A stretch of DNA of 64,000 nucleotides from Tolypothrix sp. PCC 7712 (GTDB lineage Bacteria > Cyanobacteriota > Cyanobacteriia > Cyanobacteriales > Nostocaceae), in NCBI RefSeq assembly GCF_025860405.1, contig NZ_CP063785.1:682001-746000 (forward strand). Reading direction: 5' to 3'. Each line of letters begins with the position of its first letter. The first letter of the stretch is position 1. Positions 1 through 8,726 of the stretch are shown piece after piece. Below the pieces are notes generated by a model. The model searched no databases. It worked only from the letters and a program-made list of their open reading frames with translations, and had not been told where the DNA came from. The position numbers and the translations under genes were made by a program.

Positions 1-141
1 GGACTTGATGCTGATGTGCAAGATTGCAATGATAAAATTGAGCGTCTTTCGCAACCACAAGCGCCTGTAGTTTCTCGGCGTGGGTTTTGGGGGTGGTGGC
101 GGCGGTTGTGGCGTTGGGTTCGTGGTTGGTTTCGGCGATAA
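1..141 (+). CDS. Partial hypothetical protein, C-terminal 46 residues
   Basis: The frame is open from the first base and stops at TAA 139-141, so only the C-terminus of a gene starting outside the window is visible. The fragment has a polar stretch (about residues 1-25) and then a short tail made almost wholly of Trp, Arg, Gly and Phe (GFWGWWRRLWRWVRGWF). Such a basic, tryptophan-rich tail could associate with membranes, but that is inference. I do not recognise the family. Confidence 0.5.
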   Translation, partial: GLDADVQDCNDKIERLSQPQAPVVSRRGFWGWWRRLWRWVRGWFRR

Positions 142-187
142 AATAAGGTATACGCTATAATCACTTGCAAGATTTCATAGAATTACT

Positions 188-478
188 ATGACAACTCCAC
201 TGCTGCCAACGCTTCATAATTTACCTGCTACCTTACTTTTAGAAGGTGCAATCAGCATTGAGTTGCAAGAGGGAATACCTATATTTAGAGCTTCTAGTAT
301 TATCCAAAATCGCATTGCAGCTTTACTAGCCAAACAGCAAAATTCTTCACTCAATTCACAAGAAGAACAAGAACTAGATGGCTACGAAGAAATTGATGAT
401 TATTTAAGTTTTCTCAATCGTGTAGCTAGAAATGTTGTGCAAAATCCCGATAATCAAACTGTGTTAATAGCAATTTAA
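188..478 (+). CDS. Conserved cyanobacterial hypothetical protein, 96 aa
   Basis: A soluble acidic protein with no signal peptide or membrane segment. The pattern LLLEGAISIELQEGIPIFRAS followed by an EEQELDGYEEIDDYLSF segment resembles a small cyanobacterial family that, from general knowledge, often precedes a nuclease or toxin-like gene, which would suggest an antitoxin-like role. No such partner follows here; the next 250 bp are palindromic repeats. Function is therefore not assigned. The ATG start is the only good one, 46 bp after the preceding stop. Confidence 0.6.
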   Translation: MTTPLLPTLHNLPATLLLEGAISIELQEGIPIFRASSIIQNRIAALLAKQQNSSLNSQEEQELDGYEEIDDYLSFLNRVARNVVQNPDNQTVLIAI

Positions 479-498
479 TGTGAAGTTGCACATATCTA

Positions 499-690
499 GA
501 TCCCCCTAAATCCCCCTTAAAAAGGGGGACTTTAAGAACTTTTCCCATGTTTTAAGGGTAGGGTGTATAGACCTCTTCGTGCTAAGTGCAAAATGTGGTT
601 TTATCCCCCTAAATCTCTCTTAAAAAGTGGGACTTTGATTCTCTCTTTCCCCCCCTTTTTTAAGGGGGGTTAGGGGGGATCAAAACGTTG
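499..690. repeat. GATCCCCC palindromic repeat, composite copy
   Basis: The stretch holds several imperfect inverted copies of the motif GATCCCCCTAAATCCCCC with AAAAAGGGGG complements. It opens with GATCCCCCTAAATCCCCC and closes with GGGGTTAGGGGGGATC. The same family occurs at about 1166-1244 and 40395-40469. It looks like a hairpin-forming non-coding element. It fills the gap between two small convergent genes, where it could also stop transcription. Confidence 0.7.
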
Positions 691-728
691 TGGTGCTACG
701 TTATAAGACTTATATATACACCGTAGCC

Positions 729-1109
729 TTACAAAGGGGTGATTAAATCTTGTATCTGCTCACATACACTATCAAACTGATTTAAAACTTGATTATTTGT
801 AAACCTAATAATCTTTAAACCATAGCTTTCTAAAATTCTTGTTCTCTCTATGTCATAGTCTTGAGCTTCATCTGTAAAATGGCTATCACCATCAATTTCA
901 ATCACTATTTGTAAATTAGGACAATAGAAATCAACTATAAAATTATTAATTGGTCGTTGCCTTAAAACCCGAAATTTAAAATTCCTCAAATACTCATACC
1001 ACAGCTTTTTTTCTGCTATGGTCATGTTTTTGCGAAGTTCCTTTGCTCTTTTTATCAGCTTTGGATTATACGGTAAATGGAAATCGCTACTTTTCAGATT
1101 GTTTGCCAT
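729..1109 (-). CDS. DUF559 domain protein (endonuclease-like fold), 126 aa
   Basis: A one-domain protein matching the DUF559 family, which is related to very-short-patch-repair (Vsr-like) and PD-(D/E)XK endonucleases. Visible family marks are MTIAEKKLWYEYLRN near residue 29, the segment INNFIVDFYCPNLQIVIEIDG (residues about 54-74) with the acidic residues expected of the nuclease core, and DIERTRILESYGLKIIRFTN near the C-terminus. The length is normal for the family. It stands alone between two GATCCCCC repeats, so its presumed DNA target and partner are unknown. Confidence 0.8.
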   Translation of the reverse strand: MANNLKSSDFHLPYNPKLIKRAKELRKNMTIAEKKLWYEYLRNFKFRVLRQRPINNFIVDFYCPNLQIVIEIDGDSHFTDEAQDYDIERTRILESYGLKIIRFTNNQVLNQFDSVCEQIQDLITPL

Positions 1110-1165
1110 AATTTATAGCATTTATATCTATATACCAATTTTTTATGAGGCTGCATAGAATTCGA

Positions 1166-1244
1166 TCCCCCCTAACCCCCCTTAAAAAAGGGGGGACAAG
1201 AAAATATCTTCAAAGTCCCCCTTTTTAAGGGGGATTTAGGGGGA
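1166..1244. repeat. GATCCCCC palindromic repeat, second copy
   Basis: A 79-bp element begins GATCCCCCCTAACCCCCC and ends GGGGGATTTAGGGGGATC. Its two ends are inverted copies, and each half can itself fold (CCCCCCTTAAAAAAGGGGGG). It is the same family as 499-690 and 40395-40469 and carries no coding capacity. Confidence 0.75.
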
Positions 1245-1417
1245 TCTACAAGTCTAAAATACAACACCAAAAAGTTTTGAGAAATCCTCTTTTGCGAAAA
1301 CCACAAACCATCTATCTAAGTCCTCTTACATAAATTATTCGTAAGGGTACAATAATTTTGTACCCCTACCAATTTATGGCTTTCACCAATTTGTATGGCG
1401 GTTTTCGTAATTATGAA

Positions 1418-1780
1418 TTACGAAGTAGGCACAACTACATTTTGACGTACAACACGTTTGCGATCGCTTTTTCGAGTACCCCCAGCCATCTGATATTCAT
1501 GGCTATTGCTGCCAAATTTATACGCAATACCACGCAAAATGTTCTCAGAATAGTCTGCTAAATCTTTTTCATTCTCTACAATTTGAGTTAATAAATTATC
1601 TATAGTAGAGAGAGTCCGATTATATTCTTTTATAGATTGGCGTAGTTTTTGGATTTTTTCAATATATCCTTGGACTGTTAATCCTTCTCCTACATCGAGA
1701 TTGGAATTGATAGATTCAATGCTAGCTAGACGTTTCTCAGCTTTGCTAAGAACACGTGAACTACGTTTCATTCTTGTCAT
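1418..1780 (-). CDS. Hypothetical coiled-coil protein, about 120 aa
   Basis: A charged, mostly helical protein without membrane segments. The central part (about residues 15-80) is rich in Leu, Lys, Glu and Ile in a heptad-like spacing (IEKIQKLRQSIKEYNRTL), suggesting a coiled coil. The C-terminus is basic (GGTRKSDRKRVVRQ). I placed the start at ATG 1780, eight bases after an AGGG ribosome site; a GTG three codons earlier is possible but overlaps that site. Family not recognised. Confidence 0.6.
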   Translation of the reverse strand: MTRMKRSSRVLSKAEKRLASIESINSNLDVGEGLTVQGYIEKIQKLRQSIKEYNRTLSTIDNLLTQIVENEKDLADYSENILRGIAYKFGSNSHEYQMAGGTRKSDRKRVVRQNVVVPTS

Positions 1781-1789
1781 TATTTGCAC

Positions 1790-2623
1790 CCTATTAGCAA
1801 ATTTTTCCTAAATCTATAGTGGACAATTAGGGAAAAATTTGTCATACGTAGAATTGTTGATTTTTCTGAAAAAACTCAAAATTTCCGTAATTTAGCGCAA
1901 TTTATCATTAAGAAAGTCTCAAAATATGTCATTTCTAGGGTTTAAAACTGTTGGTAAATTTTAGAACACCAGTATGTTTTTGCTAACCTCAAGGTGAAAG
2001 TTCCTACAGACTACGCGAAACACGGAAACGTCAACCCTGAAGTTGATTCCGACTACGCGAAACACGGAAACGTTAACCCTGATGTTAATTCCGGGAACCC
2101 TGAAGTTGATTCCGACTGCGCGAAACACGGAAATGTCAACCTTGATGTTGATTCCGGGAACCCTGAAGTTGATTCCGACTGCGCGAAACACCGAAACGTC
2201 AACCCTGATGTTGATTCCGGGAACCCTGATGTTGATTCAGTCAAGAATAAAGGAATAAATTACTCAATATTGATGCTACGTTTGCTTACCCTGCTTGCCA
2301 AAGTTCATGTAGGATGCGTTAGCGATAGCGTAACGCATCCGCTAAGATTTTTTCAGAAATCAAATCGGATTTTCTATATTTTATTAAGTAACGTACCATA
2401 TTCGGCGGCGGTGCGTTAGGCGCTAGATTAGTTATTTTGTGGCAAATAATATTTATCATATAGCGTTTCTCAGTCTGGTGAAGTACGAAATTACCCCTCC
2501 CCAACCCTCCCCTTGGTAAGGTGCGCGATAGCGCGGGTGGGGTGTATTTCATTTGCTTGGGAATTGCTATATGCGCCTAACACACCCTACAACAAGATTT
2601 ATTTTTAATTGATAAATAATCTC
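1790..2623. other. Gene-free stretch with tandem and palindromic repeats
   Basis: No gene is supported in these 834 bases. They contain a 63-bp tandem repeat (2009-2239), a hairpin GGATGCGTTA/TAACGCATCC (about 2311-2340) followed by AATCAAATCGGATT, which is also found at one end of the element at 57657-57806, and a GC-rich stretch near 2490-2545. Open frames here lie in repeats and are not credible as proteins. Confidence 0.6.
2009..2239. repeat. Tandem repeat: 42-bp unit then three 63-bp units
   Basis: One 42-bp unit (2009-2050) is followed by three 63-bp units (2051-2113, 2114-2176, 2177-2239). Each long unit is a 42-bp block starting GACTACGCGAAACACGGAAA (or GACTGCG) plus a 21-bp block GGGAACCCTGAAGTTGATTC. 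Copies differ at only a few bases. Because units are multiples of three, several frames on both strands stay open. One plus-strand frame reads a repeated DYAKHGNVNPDVDSGNPEVD peptide, but no convincing start or domain supports translation. Confidence 0.85.
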
Positions 2624-2947
2624 TTATTTAGAGCTAGATTCAAAATCAGATACAGCACAGGAAAACTCTCTGAAGGCTGTTTTAATTAGCACTTCTTTCA
2701 TTTCTCTATTTAAAGCAGAATCACGGATCATGTCTGCTAATTCGAGGAATAAAAAGGAAATCATAAAACGGTCTTGGCGGTCAATTTGTTTTAAGCAAGA
2801 TGAAATAAATTCATAAAGTTCTGTTTTTTTGGGTTTGCTTTCTTCTTCCCAAAGTTGAAAAGCTAACCTGAAGGTTTTTAACCTAATTTCGTTAGTGTTG
2901 TAAGACGCGTCTTTGTAGCGAATTGATACGCGTTGGGGCATTTCCAT
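2624..2947 (-). CDS. Hypothetical protein, 107 aa
   Basis: A soluble, helix-rich protein with no signal or membrane segment. Residues 40-85 form an amphipathic helical region (FISSCLKQIDRQDRFMISFLFLELADMIRD). Codon use is like that of neighbouring genes, and the start is an ATG with no longer alternative. It has no operon partner within 300 bp. I do not recognise the family. Confidence 0.55.
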   Translation of the reverse strand: MEMPQRVSIRYKDASYNTNEIRLKTFRLAFQLWEEESKPKKTELYEFISSCLKQIDRQDRFMISFLFLELADMIRDSALNREMKEVLIKTAFREFSCAVSDFESSSK

Positions 2948-3272
2948 AGTTTTGAATAGCCTGAATAAATATAAATTATTCTTCCATTTTTTATTAGTTA
3001 ATCCGGAGGAAACAATAATTTTAGATTGGGTTAAAGCCAGTGAAACATAACAAAAAATTGAACTTAGGTTAAGTTACCTTGGAAATGTTTGGTTAACCCA
3101 AAAATATTGGGTTCCGTTCCTCAAACCAACCTCCGCAGATTGAAATCAAAATTTGTTTTGGGGTAAAGATTAACGGGTAAAATTTAAAGTGTTTTATTTT
3201 GCTTTTTACTTTTTGGTGTGAGAAGTCGCTAAAATCGAAATGTTTACATAATAATTTACGCTTAGTTAGGTT
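2948..3272. other. Intergenic region, nothing recognised
   Basis: An AT-rich region between two divergent genes. It should hold their promoters, but I could not pick out convincing -35/-10 pairs, and there is no repeat or RNA signature. Confidence 0.5.
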
Positions 3273-3644
3273 GTGGCTACTGTAACTTGTCCTCGCTGCC
3301 ATCAACTGGTTGATCATCAGGCTATTACTTGTCCTTATTGTCAGACAACTCTCAAGGCTTACGGACATCCTGGTATTCCGTTGCATCGTGTGAGTGGTGA
3401 TGGTTATCTGTGCGATACTTGCACCTATCATGCGGATGATACTTGCAATTTTCCTAAACGTCCCTACGCAAAAGATTGTACCCTTTACCAAAATTTGGAG
3501 GAGAGTAAGTTGGAGTCACAACAGCAGCTTGCTGAACAGAGTTTTGGTGTGGCTGTCAAAGGTTGGATTAAACGTAATCAGGGCTTGCTGTTGATATTAG
3601 GTCTATTATGCATCTGTTTACTGCTGGCGTTGTCAACAGGATAG
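3273..3644 (+). CDS. Double zinc-ribbon protein with C-terminal membrane anchor, 123 aa
   Basis: The N-terminus carries a zinc ribbon of the CPRC-x12-CPYC type (residues 5-23), followed by further cysteine pairs (CDTCTYHADDTC, about 47-58, and a Cys in KDCTLY). Residues about 104-120 (LLLILGLLCICLLLALS) form one hydrophobic helix at the very C-terminus, as in a tail-anchored protein with the zinc domain in the cytoplasm. The start is GTG. Zinc binding is inferred from cysteine spacing; the function is unknown. It is monocistronic. Confidence 0.65.
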   Translation: MATVTCPRCHQLVDHQAITCPYCQTTLKAYGHPGIPLHRVSGDGYLCDTCTYHADDTCNFPKRPYAKDCTLYQNLEESKLESQQQLAEQSFGVAVKGWIKRNQGLLLILGLLCICLLLALSTG

Positions 3645-3822
3645 CAGGGGTGGTAATAATACTCGGTTAAGCGTTTTGAACTCAAAATTGGTTTTGGGGA
3701 AAAGGGGAAAGGTTAAAGGGGAAGGGGAAAATACAACACCTTTCCCTCTTTACCTTTACCCTTTTCCCGACTTACAGCAGATTCAATGTTTATGAGGTAC
3801 AGCAACTAATGGAAAAAAGTAA

Positions 3823-3892
3823 TGAGTAAGAAGTAGTGAGTAATAAGTAAATTTCCTACTCATTACTCATTACTCATTACTCATTACTCATG
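3823..3892. repeat. ACTCATT heptanucleotide repeats in inverted arrangement
   Basis: The left arm reads TAATGAGTAAGAAGTAGTGAG and the right arm has several direct copies of the 7-bp unit ACTCATT. The arms are roughly complementary, so the stretch can fold as a hairpin. It is typical of STRR-type short repeats of heterocystous cyanobacteria. Confidence 0.7.
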
Positions 3893-3932
3893 ATGTACCT
3901 CAATTACTTCAAAAGTGCTGTATGCAATAAGT

Positions 3933-4982
3933 CTAATGTTTTGTATGAGGTGCGATCGCGACTATCTTTTTGGCTTCATCTACTGTAATCCGCGCTAGTC
4001 CAAATTTTTCAATAATCGCCGCATTTGTGGTTAAGTGGGTACTAATGTTGGATACCCCATATTGGCTTTCTTCTAAGGCTAAGGTAGCTGGTAATAATAA
4101 TTGATCACCTAAATGTTCATCGACTGGTGCGCCTGTGTGATGAAATTCTAACAATTGGCGACAAGCAATATCTGCAACTTTCTCGGCTGGTAAACGTAAC
4201 CGCCCAAAGCCACCAAATCCGGTTAAGCTGTGTTTATACTCAGCAGTTAAAAAAACTCCCGCCCCCGGTGCAATTCCTTTTTCTCGCAAGGCTTGAATAG
4301 CTGTATTTAAACCAGCTTGATGTAATAAATTTTGGGCGCGATTCGCCATGCGTTGAGAAATATGCGAGGCTAATTCTGTGACTACTGCTAATCCTCTGAC
4401 TTGCTGTAAGTTACCTCTCTCCAGCAAAGTAATACCGTTAATTTTGCCACTACCATTCACTTTAATATGCATTTCGCCGCCACCTTGGGGATACCATCCC
4501 CAAGCGCGTAACTTAGCTGTCGCCTTAACTCCCATGCGGCGCAGCATCGGCAAATATACTTGCTCAATATAGGTCATGGTGGGGCTAAAGGGTACATGAG
4601 TCCCACCTTTTAAAATTACTTGGGATTCCGCAGAAGCTAAAGCCAAAGGTAAAAGAACAGTCTGTAATACCAAAGTCATCGCCCCAGCCGATCCGCCTTG
4701 CTGTGCGTCGGTGACATCAAAGGTATATTGTCCCGGTTTTACAGAACTACCAGGAATAAATTCCAACATCATGGAACCCAAAGTATCACCATGCATTTTG
4801 GCATCACAAATTCTAGCCGCAGCACGAACTGCTGTTAAATGTTGTGCTGCTAATCCTGGTCTTCTACGTTTAGCACGAATACCTGCAATGCGGATAGATT
4901 CACCAGTGATAGCCGCTAAACTCAAGGAAGTGCGAAGAACCTGTCCACCTCCTTCTCCGTAGGAACCGTCAATGTCAATCAT
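3933..4982 (-). CDS. rtcA: RNA 3'-terminal phosphate cyclase
   Basis: This enzyme uses ATP to convert an RNA 3'-phosphate to a 2',3'-cyclic phosphate through an enzyme-AMP intermediate; it is linked to RNA repair and end processing. The N-terminus has the family signature DGSYGEGGGQVLRTSL (residues 4-19). The C-terminal motif DEHLGDQLLLPATLA contains His290, which matches the position of the adenylated histidine of the family. The length of 349 residues is normal. No rtcB or rtcR neighbour is present, so it appears to be a stand-alone gene, as is common outside enterobacteria. Confidence 0.95.
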   Translation of the reverse strand: MIDIDGSYGEGGGQVLRTSLSLAAITGESIRIAGIRAKRRRPGLAAQHLTAVRAAARICDAKMHGDTLGSMMLEFIPGSSVKPGQYTFDVTDAQQGGSAGAMTLVLQTVLLPLALASAESQVILKGGTHVPFSPTMTYIEQVYLPMLRRMGVKATAKLRAWGWYPQGGGEMHIKVNGSGKINGITLLERGNLQQVRGLAVVTELASHISQRMANRAQNLLHQAGLNTAIQALREKGIAPGAGVFLTAEYKHSLTGFGGFGRLRLPAEKVADIACRQLLEFHHTGAPVDEHLGDQLLLPATLALEESQYGVSNISTHLTTNAAIIEKFGLARITVDEAKKIVAIAPHTKH

Positions 4983-5330
4983 GGGAAATTTGAGATATTG
5001 AACTTTGGATTATCTCTACGGTTGAGTAATCAGATTACAAAGTTTATAGCTGTTTTCATATAAGTGCAATATGGCTCATTTGTCATTGGTCATTGGTCAT
5101 TTGTCATTTGGTAATTGGTGTTTGTCTTTTATTCTTCCTTATCTCCCTCATCTCCCTCATCTCCCTCATCTCCCAGTCCCCATTACCCCTTATCCCCAGA
5201 GGGGGCCCCGAGTTCCCCATTCCCCACTCCCCGTTCCCCATTCCCCATTCCCCACACATCCCAGGAGATTGCTAAAATCCTGTTATCCTCGTAACTACTC
5301 ACGCAGAAAGCACCAGAAAAAGCGATCGCT
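4983..5330. repeat. Low-complexity STRR region with a CCCCAGAGGGGGCCCCGAG cassette
   Basis: The stretch holds CATTTGTCATTGGTCATTGG-type short repeats, a CTCCCTCAT run (about 5140-5175), the 42-bp cassette at 5178-5219 (core CCCCAGAGGGGGCCCCGAG), then TTCCCCATTCCCCA repeats. The same cassette recurs at 38616-38657 and three times at 60106-60249. Open frames across it are artefacts of its composition. Confidence 0.8.
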
Positions 5331-7493
5331 ATGCTTCAGTATCCGAATCTCGAACAAGCGCTAAAATATCACTTCGGTTATGACCGATTTCGTCCGGGAC
5401 AACGGCAAATTATCGAGGATGCGCTGCAAAATCGGGATTTAATGGTGGTGATGCCTACGGGTGGGGGAAAATCTTTGTGCTTTCAGTTACCAGCGCTGTT
5501 AAAGAAGGGTTTGACGGTGGTGGTGTCTCCTTTGATCGCTTTGATGCAAGACCAGGTGGAGGCGTTACGGAATAATAATATTAGCGCTACGTTCCTGAAT
5601 AGTAGTTTGAATGCTTATAAGGTGCGATCGCGGGAGGAAGCAATCCTCAGTGGTAAGGTAAAATTACTTTACGTTGCACCAGAACGGCTGTTGAGTGAAA
5701 GATTTCTGCCGTTTCTGGATTTAGTTAATCACCAAATTGGGATTTCTACTTTTGCAATTGATGAGGCGCACTGTGTCTCGGAATGGGGACATGATTTCCG
5801 TCCAGAATATCGGCAATTGCGATCGCTACGCCAACGTTACCCTAATATTCCTGCTGTCGCCCTGACTGCTACAGCTACCGATCGCGTCCGCAGTGATATT
5901 ATCCAACAACTAGGGTTAAAGCAACCGAGTATTCACATTGCCAGTTTTAACCGCCAAAATCTTTATTATGAAATCCGTTCTAAATCTAAATATGCTTACG
6001 CGGAATTATTAGAATTAATTCGGGATACCCAAGGTTCGGTAATTATTTATTGTTTGACTCGTAAAAAAGTTGATGAATTAACTTTTAAATTGCAAAACGA
6101 TAAAATTTCTGCCATACCTTATCATGCGGGATTAACTGACGACGAACGCACCAAAAATCAAACGCGGTTTATTCGGGATGATGTGCGGGTAATTGTCGCC
6201 ACTATTGCTTTTGGGATGGGAATTAATAAGCCGGATGTGCGCTTGGTGGTTCACTTTGATTTACCCCGCAATATAGAAAGTTACTATCAAGAATCCGGGA
6301 GGGCGGGTAGGGATGGCGAACCTTCACGCTGTACGCTGTTCTTTAATTATGGTGATATTAAAACTATTGAATGGAGTATTAATCAAAAAACCGATCCGCA
6401 AGAACAGTTGATTGCCAAACAACAATTGCGGCAAATGATCGACTATGCCGAAGGTACAGATTGCAGACGCACAATTCAACTAGGTTATTTTGGCGAACGC
6501 TTTGCGGGTAATTGCGGTAACTGTGATAATTGCCGTTATCCCAAACCGATGCAAGATTGGACGATTGAAGCGATGAAGTTCTTATCTTGTGTGGCGCGTT
6601 GTAAAGAAAGATTTGGGATGCTGCATATTATTGATGTGCTGCGGGGTGGAAAAAGCCAGAAAATTCTGCAAAACGAACATGACAAGCTATCTACCTACGG
6701 TATCGGCAAAGATAGAACTGTGGATGAATGGCGAATGCTGGGGCGATCGCTTTTGCACCAAGGTTTACTGGAACAAACCACCGATGGTTACTCGGTTTTG
6801 AAGCTGAACGCCTTGAGTTGGGAGGTGATGCGGCGACAACGTACCGTCAGTTTAGCTGTGTCAGCAGTGCAAAAAGTGACTTGGGAAGAAACCAGCGAGA
6901 AAGCAGTTGAAGTAGAATTACTCATGCAGAGATTGCGATCGCTGCGGAAACAACTAGCTGATGAACAATCTGTACCACCCTACGTTGTTTTTCAAGATTC
7001 TACCTTGAAATTAATGGCTCAGGTGCAACCTACAACCCTCAGCGAATTTGCCAAACTTTCTGGTGTTGGTAGTCATAAACTCGCCCAATATGGTGATAAA
7101 TTCCTGGCAGAAATTCGCGCCTATCGTCAAGAACAAGGTGTCATCGATGTAGTGGTGAATGAAAAACCCGCTTTTGGTTTTCGCTTACCTTCAACTACAG
7201 AATTATTAACATTACAATTGCATCAACGCGGTTTAACTGTTGCTAAAATTGCCGAGCAAAGAAATCTTCGTTCTAGTACAGTTGTAGGACACCTAGTAGA
7301 TTTAGTTGAAAATAATCAGCCTGTAGACTTAAATCAATTAGTGCCTTTAGAAAAGCAAAAAAAGATTTGGCAAGTGTTAGAAGTGCTGGGTGATATTTCT
7401 CTCACCCCCATTCGCGAACAGCTGGGCGAGAATTATACGTATGATGAAATTCGCCTAGTGCGGGGAAGATGGCGCAGGGAGAAAAGGAAGTAA
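5331..7493 (+). CDS. recQ: ATP-dependent DNA helicase RecQ
   Basis: A 3'-5' DNA helicase of recombination and repair. The order of parts is: RecQ motif 0 (FRPGQRQII, about residues 20-28), Walker A GGGKS (44-48), DEAH box (144-147), second RecA-like lobe with [12 protein letters not shown] near 325, zinc-binding RQC segment with CGNCDNC near 395, and an HRDC-type region ([15 protein letters not shown] onward). The last 95 residues look like a helix-turn-helix accessory domain ([21 protein letters not shown]). Its 720 residues fit long bacterial RecQ proteins. The ATG start follows a HIP1 site. It appears monocistronic. Confidence 0.95.
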   Translation: MLQYPNLEQALKYHFGYDRFRPGQRQIIEDALQNRDLMVVMPTGGGKSLCFQLPALLKKGLTVVVSPLIALMQDQVEALRNNNISATFLNSSLNAYKVRSREEAILSGKVKLLYVAPERLLSERFLPFLDLVNHQIGISTFAIDEAHCVSEWGHDFRPEYRQLRSLRQRYPNIPAVALTATATDRVRSDIIQQLGLKQPSIHIASFNRQNLYYEIRSKSKYAYAELLELIRDTQGSVIIYCLTRKKVDELTFKLQNDKISAIPYHAGLTDDERTKNQTRFIRDDVRVIVATIAFGMGINKPDVRLVVHFDLPRNIESYYQESGRAGRDGEPSRCTLFFNYGDIKTIEWSINQKTDPQEQLIAKQQLRQMIDYAEGTDCRRTIQLGYFGERFAGNCGNCDNCRYPKPMQDWTIEAMKFLSCVARCKERFGMLHIIDVLRGGKSQKILQNEHDKLSTYGIGKDRTVDEWRMLGRSLLHQGLLEQTTDGYSVLKLNALSWEVMRRQRTVSLAVSAVQKVTWEETSEKAVEVELLMQRLRSLRKQLADEQSVPPYVVFQDSTLKLMAQVQPTTLSEFAKLSGVGSHKLAQYGDKFLAEIRAYRQEQGVIDVVVNEKPAFGFRLPSTTELLTLQLHQRGLTVAKIAEQRNLRSSTVVGHLVDLVENNQPVDLNQLVPLEKQKKIWQVLEVLGDISLTPIREQLGENYTYDEIRLVRGRWRREKRK

Positions 7494-7588
7494 TGGGGAT
7501 TGGGGATTGGGGATTGGGTAATTGCCCTGTTTATGAAAAGGTATTATGAATTTGTGATTTTAAAAGCTTGCCACTACCTACAATTTTC

Positions 7589-7690
7589 ATACCAATTTAA
7601 AAAAAGAATGCGACAGATTGTAGGGGCAAGGCACTGCCTTGCCCTCTAGATTATATATTGATGTGTCGCAAACATTATTTTATTTGGTAT
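7589..7690. mobile_element. MITE-like element with ATACCAATTTAA ends, 102 bp
   Basis: Terminal inverted repeats are visible: the left end reads ATACCAATTTAA then AATGCGACA, and the right end reads TGTCGCAAACATTATTTTATTTGGTAT. The interior contains GGGGCAAGGCACTGCCTTGCCC, itself a hairpin. A collapsed copy with the same ends is found at 57803-57849. It has no coding capacity, so it is a non-autonomous element by inference. Confidence 0.65.
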
Positions 7691-8012
7691 CAGCTATTCC
7701 CAATTTAAATTGCATAATTCAGGCGCGCAGAATACCTGAGCCACAACATCTTAGATATTGTAGATATACAAAATATATTGGATTTAGCTTAATTTTTGCT
7801 TTGCCGTCTACTCACTTGGGAATAAATTCCCATACCTATCGTAAGTTAGATTTTGTAGTGAGATGACAGGTTGTTTTGATACTGGAACCTTGACAAAAAT
7901 GTAGGCAATGACAAGGGGAGTTTTCCTAGTGTCTGTTGACTTTTTGTAAATCGTGCTGCAATCAAAATGATGCGCTGGAATTAATGGCAATTTTGGTGAG
8001 TATTACCAGATT

Positions 8013-8183
8013 TCATGAAGAAAAGCTGGGTACTTCTGAACTAGGTTCTGGTACTTCCATAGGAACCACAGCAGGTTGCGCCTCTTTGGTTTTGGGTGCC
8101 AAAATTATCGATAGCAGCTTAGGGAAAGACAAACAAATAACAGTACTCACCAGAGTTAATAGTAGTACATCTATCATACTCAT
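8013..8183 (-). CDS. Small single-pass membrane protein, 56 aa
   Basis: A short gene below the usual length cut-off. It starts at ATG 8183, seven bases after a GGGGGG ribosome-site-like run, and stops at TGA 8013-8015. The N-terminal half (MSMIDVLLLTLVSTVICLSF, then PKLLSIILAP) is one or two hydrophobic helices; the rest is a Pro/Glu/Ser-rich tail. A related frame lies at 8727-8963 on the same strand, with matching residues through LLT-xx-ST-xx-CL-xFP-xLLS-xIL. Two diverged copies conserved at protein level argue that the gene is or was real. Function unknown. Confidence 0.6.
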   Translation of the reverse strand: MSMIDVLLLTLVSTVICLSFPKLLSIILAPKTKEAQPAVVPMEVPEPSSEVPSFSS

Positions 8184-8726
8184 AGATTATCCCCCCGTAA
8201 AATAAAGATTTTTTTGATTCTATTTCTTAACTTAGCAGTAAAATTTGTATTTGCAAATACACCTAGCATTTGAAATTACTTGTATTTTATATAAGCAAGT
8301 TAAATATATTGATTTCCTTTGCCAACCATAGAAAAAATTATTGGTTGGTGATGCGCTGATGCTGATGTTTTCATGTATGTGAAAATATCCTATTTGAATT
8401 GTCAACTTCCTCGCAGCAGAATAAAGCTAAGACGGAAACAGCGTACTAATTCTACACTGCTCGTCTGAACCTCATAAATATTTCCCACAAACAATCGAGA
8501 GTTTGTATCCCTATCTCCAAAAATTTTGAAGATTACGTAGTCAGCTATTTAATGCTGAAAAAATTCCCAAATATAGCAGTCCCAAATTATTTGTGAAAAA
8601 CTATTGATGAGGCTACGAGAGATTTCACAATTCAAATAGGATGGCAATCGAACTCAACATGGTATGAATGCACCGGTGGGTTGTTCTCCTAATTAACAGA
8701 TCCAACTAAAGAAGCGGAAATTATCA
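8184..8726. other. Intergenic region between the two small membrane-protein loci
   Basis: About 540 bases without a credible gene on either strand. It separates the paralogous frames at 8013-8183 and 8727-8963 and presumably holds the promoter of the first. No RNA or repeat signature was recognised. Confidence 0.4.

Noticed and set aside
1358..1561. 67-residue plus-strand frame
   Set aside because: It overlaps the better-supported minus-strand gene 1418-1780 and lacks a ribosome site.
2009..2239. Possible CRISPR array
   Set aside because: Units are contiguous without unique spacers of constant length and no cas genes are nearby; it is a plain tandem repeat.
1994..2419. 141-residue plus-strand frame through the tandem repeat
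   Set aside because: Repeat units are multiples of three, so several frames on both strands stay open. The GTG start lacks support and the end runs into unrelated palindromes.
3093..3491. 132-residue minus-strand frame
   Set aside because: It is antisense to the zinc-ribbon gene, whose paired cysteines and membrane tail make the plus strand the coding one.
7639..7866. 75-residue plus-strand frame
   Set aside because: It starts inside the 102-bp MITE-like element and has no family features.
7936..8205. 89-residue plus-strand frame
   Set aside because: Its conserved similarity to the 8.9-kb region is better explained by the opposite strand, where both copies read as hydrophobic proteins with aligned starts.
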